In this document: one piece after another, positions 53,575 through 63,072 of the stretch
Numbering within the stretch: position 1 is the stretch's first letter
How the letters are laid out: every line of letters starts with the position of its first letter
Assembly: GCA_015654835.1 (NCBI GenBank)
Contig: JAATGG010000090.1
Span: forward strand, 62,001-126,000
Direction: 5' to 3'
From: Terriglobales bacterium
GTDB taxonomy: Bacteria; Acidobacteriota; Terriglobia; Terriglobales; Acidobacteriaceae
Length of the DNA: 64,000 bases
Notes under the pieces: model-generated
Told to the model about the DNA's origin: nothing
Seen by the model: the letters and a program-made list of their open reading frames with translations, nothing else
The model's database searches: none
Position numbers and translations under genes: made by a program

Positions 53575-56180
53575 TTTGCTTCGGCCTTTGCTGTAGTGCC
53601 GTCAGGCCCAAACGCATCTACCAGAGAGATGACCTTCAATTGCTCTTGGAGTTGGCTCAGAGTAGAGTCACTCGTAATCACGATCTCCTGCGATTCTCCG
53701 GGGAGCAGATCGAAATAGTTATCTGATACCTTCACGTCCAGTTCGCCGAACGTAATGTAGACATCCCGCGCGAGAACCGGGGCAAGAAGCCGGAGCACAT
53801 AGTGATCCCCTTGATGTGTCAAGGTAGTTTGAAGCTTTGCCGGCAACAGGTGAATCTGCTTCGTCGGTTCAAGATAGAGGAGGTTCTTTGAAACCAGCTT
53901 CCCACTGACTGTCATGTCCGCAACCACGAACACCTTTGTCAGGTCTTTCTGACTCTGCAGAACCTCCTCCATGGAAATCTGAAGACACTGCGTACTGGAG
54001 AGCGGAGGCAAGGTCACTTCTCTCTTTTCTTCTTTTACGATAGCTCCGTACATATCCATGATTCGCAGGCGAATTGTTCCAGTTATGGGTTGCGTCCGAT
54101 CCGAAACTGCGTACGCATTGATGTTGCCGTCTTGAACAACGGGAGAAACCAAGATCGGGCTGTAGAAACGCCTTGCATAATATTGAAGCGCCTTCCAGCG
54201 ACCGTAGGAGTCGATGCTCGACCACGACGCCACGGGCCAAGAATCATTGAGCTGCCAGAAGAGCGATCCCATGATGCGCGGCCTATTGCGTCTCATGTGT
54301 TCTGCACCAACTTTTACGCCTTCGGCCTGCAATACCTGGCTTGCATATAGAAATGACGGGAAGTCTTTTGGCTCTGCGTAATCGCGCAGAAGGTAATCAT
54401 GAATGATCGAGTTACCTTCGTTGTTTTTCTGATGCGCCAACATGACAGGGGTAAAGATGCTCGCACGGTCTTCTGCATTCGTGAAGGACTCGACAGTGCG
54501 CAACTCGGGAAACGATTGAAATCCATACTCGGAGGTGAAGCGATAGAAATGTTTTTGATAGTTATCGAAAGGCTCCCTGCCGTGCCAGATGCTCCAATCA
54601 TGCGCATCACCGGCCTGAAATGCATCCGACGTCTCCTCGTAATCCGAGCTTGGCGAACTCGGCCAGTAAGGAATTTCCGGGTCGTCACGTGCGATCACCT
54701 TCGGAAGAATGCCACTGAATGTCGTAAGGTAGTTCTTCCATATCTGGAGCTTTCCGTCTGCGGAGGTCCCGCCCAGGAAAGCGTAGAGGACCGATTCAAC
54801 CTCATTGTTCCCCGACCAAAGGACGATACTGGGATGATTGCGCAATCTGCGCACCTGATAGTCTGCCTCCTGCTCGACATTTTGCTTCCAATCCTTGGAG
54901 CCGGGATACCAACTGCTGGCAAACATGAAATCTTGCCAAACCATCAAACCAAGCTCGTCGCAAATCTGGTAGAACTTGTCGGACTCGTAATATCCTCCTC
55001 CCCACAAGCGGACCATGTTCATGTTTGCATCCTTGGCGGATTGCAGAATTTGGCGGTACCGCTGTTCAGTGACTCGATCCGGAAAGCTATCGAAGGGAAT
55101 AACATCGGCACCCTTGGCGAATACCGGAATGCCATTAACCACAAACTCAAACGAGCGTCCCCATTGATCGAGTTGCTGACGCAGTTGAATCGAACGCAGG
55201 CCGGTGAAAATAGCTTTGTCATCCAGAGATCGATTTCCAGTTTTTATCGCCACATTGAATTGATAAAGCGGCTGTGAACCATACCCCGACGGGAACCATA
55301 GCGCCGGTTTTACAATCTCTACCGGAATCTCGACCGTATTTTCACCTACGTGGAGATGTGTCGTCAGGGCGCGATTTACTGCCTTGCTATCTTGCGTAGT
55401 ATTCAGAAGGACATCGATATCTTCGTCCTCTGCGGCGACAATTCCGACTTTTGCAATGAGATGAGCAACCTCGGCGTTGACGTCCGGCTGTTCAATCTGC
55501 ACATCTGAAATGCGCGCCTTGTTCCACACCTCAAAATAGACAGACTGCCAGATTCCACTGGTGACAAATCGCGGACCCCAATCCCATCCATATTCGTAAG
55601 CCGCCTTGCGGAGGTACGACTTCTCAGGTATGCGCGTGTCGGCATGTGTCTTGTCTTCCGCCGCGAGTTTGTCAGCCAGCTTGATGGGGGAAGGAAACTC
55701 CACGCGGATCTCATTGGAGCCTGGATGCAGGAAGAGCTTCGCGTCAACGCGCCAAAGGCGAAACATGTTATCCGCAGTCAAGGCCAATCGATTGTTGATA
55801 AATACCTTCGCATTGGTATCGAGGCCGAGGAATACCAGATCGATGCTGTGGTTCGCAAGAAGATCCGGGTTCGCTTCGAAGGTCTTGCGGTATGCCCAGT
55901 CTGCGTTTTCAATCCACTGCATGCGCGATTCATTATCGCGATAGTAAGGATCGGATATCAGCTTGTTCTTGAGCAGGTCGAGGTGAACGTCTCCTGGGAC
56001 CTGCGCTGGAAGCCACGGCACATCGGGAGATTTATTTCCGTTGCTCTGATGGAATTCCCAGCTCCCATCCAAGCCGATCGTCTGCTTTTCGCCTGCGCCG
56101 CGCTGCGCGAGAGAGCCCTCCGCGAAGAACAGAAGACACATGGACGTAATCAGAAATAAGTAGACATGCGAGCGCTTCAT
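53571..56180 (-). CDS. beta-mannosidase (GH2)
   Basis: This 869-residue exported exo-beta-mannosidase has a signal peptide (VYLFLITSMCLLFFAEGSLAQ), a jelly-roll with IGLDGSWEFHQ and QVPGDVHLDLLKN, an Ig-like part, and a TIM barrel with NMNMVRLWGGGYYESDKFY and LGLMVWQDFMFASSWYP. The acid/base Glu is in VLWSGNNEVE and the nucleophile Glu in YRFTSEYGFQSFPE. The segment EYGWDWGPRFVTSGIW is typical of mannosidase members of GH2. ATG 56180 after CTGGAG is chosen over the longer frame. It is the first gene of the GH2-GH38-GH92 run. Confidence 0.93.
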   Translation of the reverse strand: MKRSHVYLFLITSMCLLFFAEGSLAQRGAGEKQTIGLDGSWEFHQSNGNKSPDVPWLPAQVPGDVHLDLLKNKLISDPYYRDNESRMQWIENADWAYRKTFEANPDLLANHSIDLVFLGLDTNAKVFINNRLALTADNMFRLWRVDAKLFLHPGSNEIRVEFPSPIKLADKLAAEDKTHADTRIPEKSYLRKAAYEYGWDWGPRFVTSGIWQSVYFEVWNKARISDVQIEQPDVNAEVAHLIAKVGIVAAEDEDIDVLLNTTQDSKAVNRALTTHLHVGENTVEIPVEIVKPALWFPSGYGSQPLYQFNVAIKTGNRSLDDKAIFTGLRSIQLRQQLDQWGRSFEFVVNGIPVFAKGADVIPFDSFPDRVTEQRYRQILQSAKDANMNMVRLWGGGYYESDKFYQICDELGLMVWQDFMFASSWYPGSKDWKQNVEQEADYQVRRLRNHPSIVLWSGNNEVESVLYAFLGGTSADGKLQIWKNYLTTFSGILPKVIARDDPEIPYWPSSPSSDYEETSDAFQAGDAHDWSIWHGREPFDNYQKHFYRFTSEYGFQSFPELRTVESFTNAEDRASIFTPVMLAHQKNNEGNSIIHDYLLRDYAEPKDFPSFLYASQVLQAEGVKVGAEHMRRNRPRIMGSLFWQLNDSWPVASWSSIDSYGRWKALQYYARRFYSPILVSPVVQDGNINAYAVSDRTQPITGTIRLRIMDMYGAIVKEEKREVTLPPLSSTQCLQISMEEVLQSQKDLTKVFVVADMTVSGKLVSKNLLYLEPTKQIHLLPAKLQTTLTHQGDHYVLRLLAPVLARDVYITFGELDVKVSDNYFDLLPGESQEIVITSDSTLSQLQEQLKVISLVDAFGPDGTTAKAEAK

Positions 56181-56227
56181 TGAGCGAACTCCAGTAACTG
56201 CGATGGTTAATGTTGCTGTTACATAAC

Positions 56228-56503
56228 TCAGGCTTGCCGGGCACATCCTCGGCCTTCCGCTGTACCAAGGAAGGTATGGCTATTGCTCCGTTCCCAGTTG
56301 CGCAATCCCTGTCGTATGGATACGCCTTCGAGATTATCCAAGTTGCCGGAGACTTGTAGACCGAGAGTGATGATGGTGGGCGATGCCCCACCGACAACAG
56401 GACCGAAGGATAATGTGTCGAGAACGCAGAGCGCCGCAACAACATGGCTACCTCCGACATCGAAGGCAAGAACGCGGCCTGCCCGCGCAAAGAGTTTCTG
56501 CAT
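56228..56503 (-). pseudogene. decayed ROK-family sugar kinase remnant
   Basis: The frame opens with RAGRVLAFDVGGSHVVAALC, a clear ROK N-terminal phosphate-binding loop, then LDTLSFGPVVGGASP. The next expected 200+ residues are missing. LGLQVSGNLDNLEGVSI may be a later ROK piece, and the frame ends in a short TFLGTAEGRGCARQ-type tail. The product would be 91 residues, against about 300 in the family, and lacks the C-terminal zinc and catalytic parts. It is best read as a degraded gene with several deletions, lying between the GH2 gene and the divergent LacI gene. Confidence 0.6.
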
Positions 56504-56906
56504 CAGGTTGCCCTCTGTGGAACCGATACCAGTTGTACCACATTGTCCCCTAGAAATGCAGTAACGATCGAGAATCATTTTGTGGAATTCGATCTTATCT
56601 GAAAATAGAACTACAAACCTCCGCGGCAGTTGGTAGAAAAACGCGCTTTATGCTGTCGTGCAGGCTGGCTGCGCCAACTGTACGGGACTTCACCTAGCGC
56701 GGACCTCCGACGATTGATATCTGGAACCGTTGCCATCCCGGCCAGCACAGTGTAAAGTGATCAGTGATCGTCGAGGCTTGCATTGTCTCTAGGACGCGCC
56801 TGATTTTTGCAGACGCGTAGCACCCGAAATCGGCTTTTGCTCTGGACACAGGTGCTGTCCGCTGCTCACAGGGCACGGCTCGAAATTGCGAAGGACGTCT
56901 AATTAC
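56504..56906. promoter_or_regulatory. divergent spacer upstream of the LacI gene
   Basis: No complete gene is seen. The ribosome-like AAGGACG lies just before the LacI ATG. On the other side, between the GH2 and ROK-remnant starts, the minus strand reads TATGTAACAGCAACATTAAC, which shares TAACAG with the palindrome at 62690 and could be a regulator half-site. Confidence 0.3.
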
Positions 56907-57929
56907 ATGATCAGTACCCGGAAGAGTCGCCCTACTCTCCACGATGTTGCCAAAGCAGCCGGCGTCGGTACCACTACGGTGTCTCGCGTCATCAATGGGG
57001 GGCATTATGTTGCGCCCAAAATGCTCGCTCGCATCCAGCGGGTGATGGCAGACCTTGGGTATCAGCCGAATGAGGCAGCCCGGTCTCTGAAGAGCGAACG
57101 CTCGAGGACCATAGGGCTCATCATCCCCTCCATCACCGACCCTTTTTTTGCGCAGTTTGCTGGAGTGGCCGAAAGTTATGCGCGCCGCGAAGATTATGTG
57201 CTTATTCTGCTCGCATCGCAGGATAAGCCCCAATTGGAGTTAACCGACTTACAGATATTCGAGCGTCATCGTGTAGATGGACTTCTTCTCGTGCCGCCTC
57301 GTTCCGGCTCAAAGGCGTTGATTCAGAATCTTCGCCGCCTCTCTGTTCCTGTGGTGGCTTTTGACCGCCCCATCGCTGGCCGGGACTACTCCAGCGTTGT
57401 TTCAGCTAACAGTACCGCCGCGGAAAATGCAGTGCGCCATTTGATTAACCACGGCCGCAAGCGAATTCTGTGTCTCGGCGGCGATCCCAACCTCTATACC
57501 ATTCGTGAGCGCGTAAAAGGCTACACTGCCGCTCTCACGGCGGCGGGGCTGGAAACGATGATAGAAATGGAGGCATCGGACTACGAGTCTGCCGAAGCAG
57601 CCATTATGAAGCACATGTCGGCTCGGGGAAAGATTGATTCGATTTTCGGACTGTATAACCAATCGACAATCCGCGCATATGAAGTGATGCAGAACCACAA
57701 TATTAGTGTTCCGGAATGCGTAAGCCTGGTCGGGTTCGACGATTTCGCGCTGGCAGCCACGCTTCGTCCCTCGATAACCGTGGTCCGGCAGTCAATTGAA
57801 GAACTAGCCCGGACAGCGACCCAGCTTCTGCTGAATCACATGGCCGGTGAGGCCAACTCTCCTCAACAGATTGAAATTGCAGCGAACCTTGTGATCCGGC
57901 AGTCATGCGGATGTTCGGCGAAGCGTTAA
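56907..57929 (+). CDS. LacI-family transcription regulator
   Basis: This 340-residue regulator has an N-terminal LacI helix-turn-helix (PTLHDVAKAAGVGTTTVSRVINGGHYVAPKM) with the hinge-helix AARSLKSERSRTIGLIIPS, then a periplasmic-binding-fold sensor (VDGLLLVPPRSGS, VPVVAFDRPIAG, VSLVGFDDFALAATLRPSITVV). It probably binds a sugar from mannoside breakdown and represses the surrounding minus-strand genes. Within its coding limits only ATG 56907 has a helpful upstream box (AAGGACG). It ends 18 bp from the convergent esterase gene, with no terminator seen. Confidence 0.93.
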   Translation: MISTRKSRPTLHDVAKAAGVGTTTVSRVINGGHYVAPKMLARIQRVMADLGYQPNEAARSLKSERSRTIGLIIPSITDPFFAQFAGVAESYARREDYVLILLASQDKPQLELTDLQIFERHRVDGLLLVPPRSGSKALIQNLRRLSVPVVAFDRPIAGRDYSSVVSANSTAAENAVRHLINHGRKRILCLGGDPNLYTIRERVKGYTAALTAAGLETMIEMEASDYESAEAAIMKHMSARGKIDSIFGLYNQSTIRAYEVMQNHNISVPECVSLVGFDDFALAATLRPSITVVRQSIEELARTATQLLLNHMAGEANSPQQIEIAANLVIRQSCGCSAKR

Positions 57930-57947
57930 CTCCACGCACCAAAGAAC

Positions 57948-58970
57948 TCAGGACTCGATTCCATATCCCCTTTTCAGGTAGCTCGCAACCGCATCAATGC
58001 ATGTTTGAGCGGAAGCGGAGGCGGCCAAAGATTCGGTTACGAGGAACCCGTGCAGCGCTCCCAGCCAGCGGACCGCAGTCACCTCGACACCAGCGCGAAT
58101 CAGCCGGGCAGCGAACTGTTCCCCTTCATCGCGCAGGATGTCATATTCACACGTAACGATGAGAGTTTGAGGAAACCTCGAGAAAACATCCTCATGGGCA
58201 CGAAGGGGTGAGACAAGCGGATCTGAATTCGAGGACGCCTCTGACAAGTAATTATCCCAAAACCACCTCATTGTGAACTGGCTCAGGTTCGGATTTTTTC
58301 GAAATTCACTGTATGAGGGAGTGGCCCAGTTGTAGTCGGTTGCAGGGTATAAGAGCACCTGTCGCGTCGGCAACGGCAGATTCCGCTCGATCGCCAAAAG
58401 CGTCAGCGCTGCGGCGAGATTGCCCCCTGAGCTGTCGCCCACTACGGCAAACCTGTTTCTATCCAGGCCGAGGGACTCCGCAGATTGCAAAAGCTCGGTC
58501 AGCGCCGTAATGGATGCCTCTAGCGGGACCGGAAACCGGTGCTCCGGCGCGCGCGGATAGTCTATGAAGGCGACAACACTCCGTGACCGCACTGCAAGTT
58601 CACACACCAGTTTTGTGTGGGTCTGAAGGTCTCCCAACACCCAGCCACCTCCATGCAGGTAAAACGTAATCGGCATCGGAGATTGCGCCTTTAGAGGCTT
58701 GATCAGGTGCACCGTGCAAGCAGATGTATGGTACTCCTCAGCTTCCACTGGAAACTCGGCGAGAGTGGCAGTCTGGCCTTCTCGCATGCGAGCACGCTCT
58801 GCCTCAACGGGCAAACTCCCAAGAGGCGGAAGGTCCAAAAGTTGACCAAGAAGACGCTGGTCCGATAGCGAGAGGCGCGGGTACTGAGCGGCTATTTCTG
58901 ATTCGCAATCTGCCGCCTCGCGTTTATCCCCGGAGGCCGTCGAAGGAGGAGACTCCAAATGCTTGTCCAT
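57948..58970 (-). CDS. alpha/beta hydrolase, HSL-type esterase
   Basis: This 340-residue carboxylic-ester hydrolase of the hormone-sensitive-lipase group shows the oxyanion motif FYLHGGGWVLGD, the nucleophile elbow VVGDSSGGNLAAALTL (Ser), then Asp in IVTCEYDILRDEG and His in WLGALHGFLV, which completes the triad. No signal peptide is clear, so it may be cytosolic. Its start overlaps the stop of the previous esterase by one base (TGATG), so it is coupled to it. In this setting it may remove acetyl or other acyl groups from sugars taken up; family members act on many esters. Confidence 0.88.
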   Translation of the reverse strand: MDKHLESPPSTASGDKREAADCESEIAAQYPRLSLSDQRLLGQLLDLPPLGSLPVEAERARMREGQTATLAEFPVEAEEYHTSACTVHLIKPLKAQSPMPITFYLHGGGWVLGDLQTHTKLVCELAVRSRSVVAFIDYPRAPEHRFPVPLEASITALTELLQSAESLGLDRNRFAVVGDSSGGNLAAALTLLAIERNLPLPTRQVLLYPATDYNWATPSYSEFRKNPNLSQFTMRWFWDNYLSEASSNSDPLVSPLRAHEDVFSRFPQTLIVTCEYDILRDEGEQFAARLIRAGVEVTAVRWLGALHGFLVTESLAASASAQTCIDAVASYLKRGYGIES

Positions 58971-59926
58971 CAGTGCGCCTCCGGCGAAGGAATGCTGGTA
59001 GCATCTCTCAAATTATGAGCAGCAAGGAAGGCCCATATTTTGCTGAATGCCGCACTGGTCTGATCGCCGGAAAAGCTGCCGTGACCACCATTGGGAATTG
59101 TCACGAGTTCGTTCGGCACGCCCGCCTGAGTGAGCGCTTCTCGCAAACGTACCGCTTGCGAATAAGGAACGGTAAGATCGTGGTCTCCATGAACCGTGAT
59201 AATCGGGGGCAAACCCGGCCGCACATAAGTCAGCGGAGATACATGCTTTGCCAATTCGGTTTTGCCGGATTGAGCACCGAGCCAAGCCACGGCGTATGTT
59301 TGGCGGTCAGGCCCGTCGAGGATATCGTTTACATCCGAGATGCCAAACCAATTCACAATGGCAGCCAGCTTTAGCGGCGGTTCGTCGGCCCCCGCCGGGC
59401 ATTGGCTATCGAGATCGGTACCAGTTGGAAGCATGCCAGCCATGAGCGCGAGGTGGCCGCCTGCCGAATGGCCTGTAGCAACAATACGATTCGTGTCGAA
59501 GTGATACTCGGCCGTGTTTCTGTAAACCCATCGCAGTGCGCAGCGAACATCTTCAACGGCAGCGGGAGCGGGGGAAACTCCTGCCATCCTGTATTCCACA
59601 TTGACAACATTCCATCCATGCTCAATATAAGGCAGGAAGAGATTTACAGCGCCATTCTTGTCGCCAAACACCCATCCCCCACCATGAACATAGAGCAGCG
59701 TGGGAACCGGGCCGGTTGCCTTGAGATTTCGCCAGACGTCAAGATGCACGGGGACATTGTTGAACACGCCATAGGTGATATCGGCGCTGATGCCGTAATC
59801 GAAGGACGCTGTTTCTGTCCAATGGCCAGACCGAGGTTGTTGCCCAAACACGAATGAGCAACAGCAAATAAAGAAACAAAGTGAAACAAGCTTGCCGGTT
59901 TGAATAACAATCCTGCGTCGGTTCAA
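58970..59926 (-). CDS. secreted alpha/beta hydrolase (esterase)
   Basis: This 318-residue esterase has an N-terminal signal (SLCFFICCCSFVFGQQ), the motif LYVHGGGWVFGDKNGA, a nucleophile elbow in VATGHSAGGHLALMAG and a late Asp-His pair (VHGDHDLTVPY, PNGGHGSF). The layout (substrate like VPVHLDVWRN and ADITYGVFNNVPVHLDV) is that of BD-FAE/acetyl-xylan-esterase-like proteins. A TTG start at 59926 overlaps the GH38 stop (TTGA) and its own stop meets the following esterase. The three coupled genes suggest action on an acylated mannose-containing polymer. Confidence 0.88.
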   Translation of the reverse strand: MNRRRIVIQTGKLVSLCFFICCCSFVFGQQPRSGHWTETASFDYGISADITYGVFNNVPVHLDVWRNLKATGPVPTLLYVHGGGWVFGDKNGAVNLFLPYIEHGWNVVNVEYRMAGVSPAPAAVEDVRCALRWVYRNTAEYHFDTNRIVATGHSAGGHLALMAGMLPTGTDLDSQCPAGADEPPLKLAAIVNWFGISDVNDILDGPDRQTYAVAWLGAQSGKTELAKHVSPLTYVRPGLPPIITVHGDHDLTVPYSQAVRLREALTQAGVPNELVTIPNGGHGSFSGDQTSAAFSKIWAFLAAHNLRDATSIPSPEAH

Positions 59927-62676
59927 TTCTCTTCTCCTGATGCGGCGGCCGCCGGGTGCACAACGGAGAGTCGCAAAGTAAGTGTCTGGTGTGGTGAGAT
60001 GTGCACGGCGTTCGCCGCAATTCCCGAACGGAGGATTTTATCTTCCGTTAGCGTTGTTTCTGCGATCGAACGGATCGAGACGGGGAATTTGAGATTCAGG
60101 TCTGCCGGCTTCCCGGAGATTTCTTGCAGGCGAAGCAGGAAATCATCGGGATCTCCGTCGGCACTCGGCTTCAAAGCCTGCAGGATTACATTCGATGCGC
60201 CTGTTGAAATGAAGGACGTGGTCCAACGGGTTGGCCGGTGATTGGGCGGCAACTCAACGAATGCGGATTCGTCTTGAACCCCAAAGCGGTGTGCGGAAAC
60301 GGCGTCGGCAGTTCCGGGCCCGCCAGTCAGTGCGAACGAAAACGTATAGGTGCTTGGATAGTCTGGCTCGTACGTCTTGAAGCTGACTAATCCATGGTCT
60401 TTGGTGTCGCCTTGATCCGACTTGATCATCACATCGGATAAGACGCCATCGTTCGACTGGCTCCCTGCAATGGTTGGACCCGTTTGAGATTGAAAGCGGT
60501 CGAAGAACGCTTCCCTCTGAGCAAGCATGATGCGATAGGAAGATTTTCCCGCGTTCTCGCTCCAAACAAGAGTATGTTGCGGAACCACGGCGTCCTTGCC
60601 GGCACCCGGCAGCAGGTCCTGCGGAATGCGATAGAGTCCCTCTCCGTCGTCGACCCAGCGTTGGGTCGGTCCCTGAAAGGAGAAAGAGAAGGCAAATGAA
60701 TACATATCGCGGGGCTTGCTGCTATCCACGAAGCGCATCTTGCTCCGGTCGAGAACTTGCGTCAAATTTACCGAAGGGCGATTGTGAGGCAAGGCAATCA
60801 CAGTTTGCGGCCACACGGAGCCGGGCCTCTCGATGACAACCTGATCGACAAGAGGGCCGCGCTCGTGCTGAATTGATGCACGATTCTGGCTTCCGGGCTC
60901 CTCGTAAGGAGAAGAGTTTCGCATCAGAGTGCCTGCGTGACCGCCATTTTGTCCATCGACAATCGTGCGGTGAGTGCGCAGGTCGGTGATGGTGACGATA
61001 GCTCCTGTCGCGGGGTTCAATTGAACCCTAAAGAAAGGGCTCTCCAAGACGAAGGAATCGACAAGCGAAGTATGCGCGGTCCGGGCCGAAACCTGTTCGA
61101 GAAAATAGGTGCGATATCCAAGCGCCGGCACTTCACTTGCCTCGAAGTACAGATCTCCCGACATGAGGCGCTGGGAGGTGACGGCTGTGCCTGTTTCTGC
61201 ATCGCGCACGATCCAGGTGTCCAAGAGATTGGGTACGCGCACCAGATGGGAAGATGCCCAACTGAGAGGGTTGTAGACAAGTAGCGTGCGCCTGCCGTGC
61301 GAGTCGCCCGGGACGGTCGCAAGTTTCGCAAGACCTGCGTTGAGCAATTTTGCAGCCGATGCGCTACCCGACCGCAGCCGATCCGAGTACTCCCGGTTTT
61401 GCTCAAGCACTTGCTGCTCTGTGAGTACCTTCGGCCAACCGCCCTGCCCCGCGCCGTTATGTTCGTCATACTGAAACAAGTCCGCGTAATCAGCCGCCAA
61501 CTCCTGCTTTGGATAATTCAACGCAGGGTTACGGATCGTCAGGAGCGACCAAAGCGTCTCTACCTGCGGCAATAAATGCTGGAGCGTGCGCGCATCGGCG
61601 CTCATTGCAGGAGAATTGAGTTTCACCTCGGACCAGAGACCGCTCCAGTCGCCTTTGTAAACCGGGAATTCGTTCGCGCCGCGAGCCGTTATGTGAGCAA
61701 AATACTCTGAAGGCGTCGCGACTACGATGCGCGGCGATTTTCCCGCGGCATTCCAGGCTCGCACGTTCGGAAGCAGCCCATTCAACTCGTACTCCGGTCC
61801 AATTCCATCGTGCATGTAGAGGACGGCGATGGCGGAGTGCCGATAGCCCGCCTCCGTATATTGCCTGAGCAGCTTATCGATGCCGCACTGCATGATCTCA
61901 AGATTCGATAGCTGCGCCCACTCCTTGGGATAGAACTTCGTGTGAAGGTATGGATCTTCCGCAGTCGGATCGAGATAGTAATCGGTCATGCCTTCCGTAT
62001 AGCCGCCGTTCTTTCCCTGTGTCTGCCACATCAGAATTTTGCTGCCATCCGGCGACTCCCAATAGACAGGCACCTGGCCGGGCCAAAGCTGCGCGCCGCC
62101 GCCCAAGGCAGTGTTCGATCCGGTCATTAAATACTTGATGCCGGAGCGGGCAAGAACTTGGGGGACGCGAATCGAAAATCCCGGCACGTCGTTCATCATG
62201 GCCACGTTGGGATGTATTCCGAATCGCCGTTCAATTTCTGTGCCGGCAGAAACGAGACGATTCAGTTCCTCGGACCCCATGAACTCGGTATGCATACTGC
62301 CGTAAGCGGCCGAAAGCTCAATGCGCCCGCTGCGCAGCAAAACGCCAAGGCGCTCGATTTGTGCTGGATCTTTCGTCCGCTCAAGCCAAGCCTGTAGCTG
62401 CCATAAGCTCTCGATCGTCCAGCGAAATTGCGCATCTGCCTCACATGCCTGAATTACCGCGTCCAGATGAGGCTTGATCGCATCTCTTTCCGATTCCGGT
62501 GGGCGCAGGAATCCAAGGTCCCAATGAGAACTGGGAATCACATAAATTGTGGTGATCGGGCTCGGAGTATTGGAGGCCGCGAAGAGCCGGGCAACAAGAG
62601 ATAGGAACAGGCACAACACGAAACAGGAACGCCAGTTGGTATCTGCCTTTCGAGCCGCATATGGTACCGATTCCAT
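59923..62676 (-). CDS. GH38-type alpha-mannosidase
   Basis: This enzyme of about 917 residues has an N-terminal signal-anchor (WRSCFVLCLFLSLVARLFAA). GH38 features are IPSSHWDLGFL (zinc ligands His and Asp), AAYGSMHTEFMGSEELNRL, a putative nucleophile in NDVPGFSIRVPQVL and the late YDEHNGAGQGGWPK with a further His. The C-terminal half carries large sandwich domains. It should release mannose from alpha-linked chains. ATG 62676 follows a possible operator; a start at 62724 with AAGGTGCCGC is an alternative. It is coupled to two esterase genes. Confidence 0.85.
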   Translation of the reverse strand: MESVPYAARKADTNWRSCFVLCLFLSLVARLFAASNTPSPITTIYVIPSSHWDLGFLRPPESERDAIKPHLDAVIQACEADAQFRWTIESLWQLQAWLERTKDPAQIERLGVLLRSGRIELSAAYGSMHTEFMGSEELNRLVSAGTEIERRFGIHPNVAMMNDVPGFSIRVPQVLARSGIKYLMTGSNTALGGGAQLWPGQVPVYWESPDGSKILMWQTQGKNGGYTEGMTDYYLDPTAEDPYLHTKFYPKEWAQLSNLEIMQCGIDKLLRQYTEAGYRHSAIAVLYMHDGIGPEYELNGLLPNVRAWNAAGKSPRIVVATPSEYFAHITARGANEFPVYKGDWSGLWSEVKLNSPAMSADARTLQHLLPQVETLWSLLTIRNPALNYPKQELAADYADLFQYDEHNGAGQGGWPKVLTEQQVLEQNREYSDRLRSGSASAAKLLNAGLAKLATVPGDSHGRRTLLVYNPLSWASSHLVRVPNLLDTWIVRDAETGTAVTSQRLMSGDLYFEASEVPALGYRTYFLEQVSARTAHTSLVDSFVLESPFFRVQLNPATGAIVTITDLRTHRTIVDGQNGGHAGTLMRNSSPYEEPGSQNRASIQHERGPLVDQVVIERPGSVWPQTVIALPHNRPSVNLTQVLDRSKMRFVDSSKPRDMYSFAFSFSFQGPTQRWVDDGEGLYRIPQDLLPGAGKDAVVPQHTLVWSENAGKSSYRIMLAQREAFFDRFQSQTGPTIAGSQSNDGVLSDVMIKSDQGDTKDHGLVSFKTYEPDYPSTYTFSFALTGGPGTADAVSAHRFGVQDESAFVELPPNHRPTRWTTSFISTGASNVILQALKPSADGDPDDFLLRLQEISGKPADLNLKFPVSIRSIAETTLTEDKILRSGIAANAVHISPHQTLTLRLSVVHPAAAASGEEN

Positions 62677-62689
62677 GATAATGAAAACG

Positions 62690-62702
62690 TAACACCCTGT
62701 TA
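62690..62702. promoter_or_regulatory. candidate operator upstream of GH38
   Basis: TAACA-CCC-TGTTA is a perfect 5+3+5 palindrome located 14 bp before the GH38 start. Its position and the nearby LacI gene suggest a regulator site. If translation starts at 62724 instead, it would lie in the coding region. Confidence 0.35.
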
Positions 62703-63008
62703 TGGAAGTGTCAATCGGCGCCATGCGGCACCTTGCCTGCCAATCTTGATTGTTAGCGAGGTCGATTGCGGCCCACAGCGATGAGCTTCTTCTGGAAGCG
62801 TTCGAAGTTAGCTCACGATGGAACATAGCCCGATCCTAAAAATGCAGTGAGAGAAGGGCTCAGCACGCAGAGACGCCAGAGATGCGACATGAACAGGTGG
62901 ACAGGCGAGAAGATTTACGGTTGAGCAGATCCATGATCATCGTGCATCTCAAAGGAAGTCGCGCTACTTCACGCACCCGCATGACTGACGGTGAGCACCA
63001 AGAAAGCG

Positions 63009-63043
63009 CCGCGCCCCTGCTGGACATCAGCAGGAGCGCGGCA
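63009..63043 (-). terminator. strong terminator of the right-edge TonB receptor
   Basis: A 15-bp stem with one mismatch, GCCGCGCCCCTGCTG (63009-63023) pairing with CAGCAGGAGCGCGGC (63029-63043), has loop GACAT. On the minus strand it is followed by GCTTTCTTGG. It stands 30 bp past the receptor stop codon. Confidence 0.7.
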
Positions 63044-63072
63044 GGTTGTGAATCGAGCCAAAGGCTATATCG

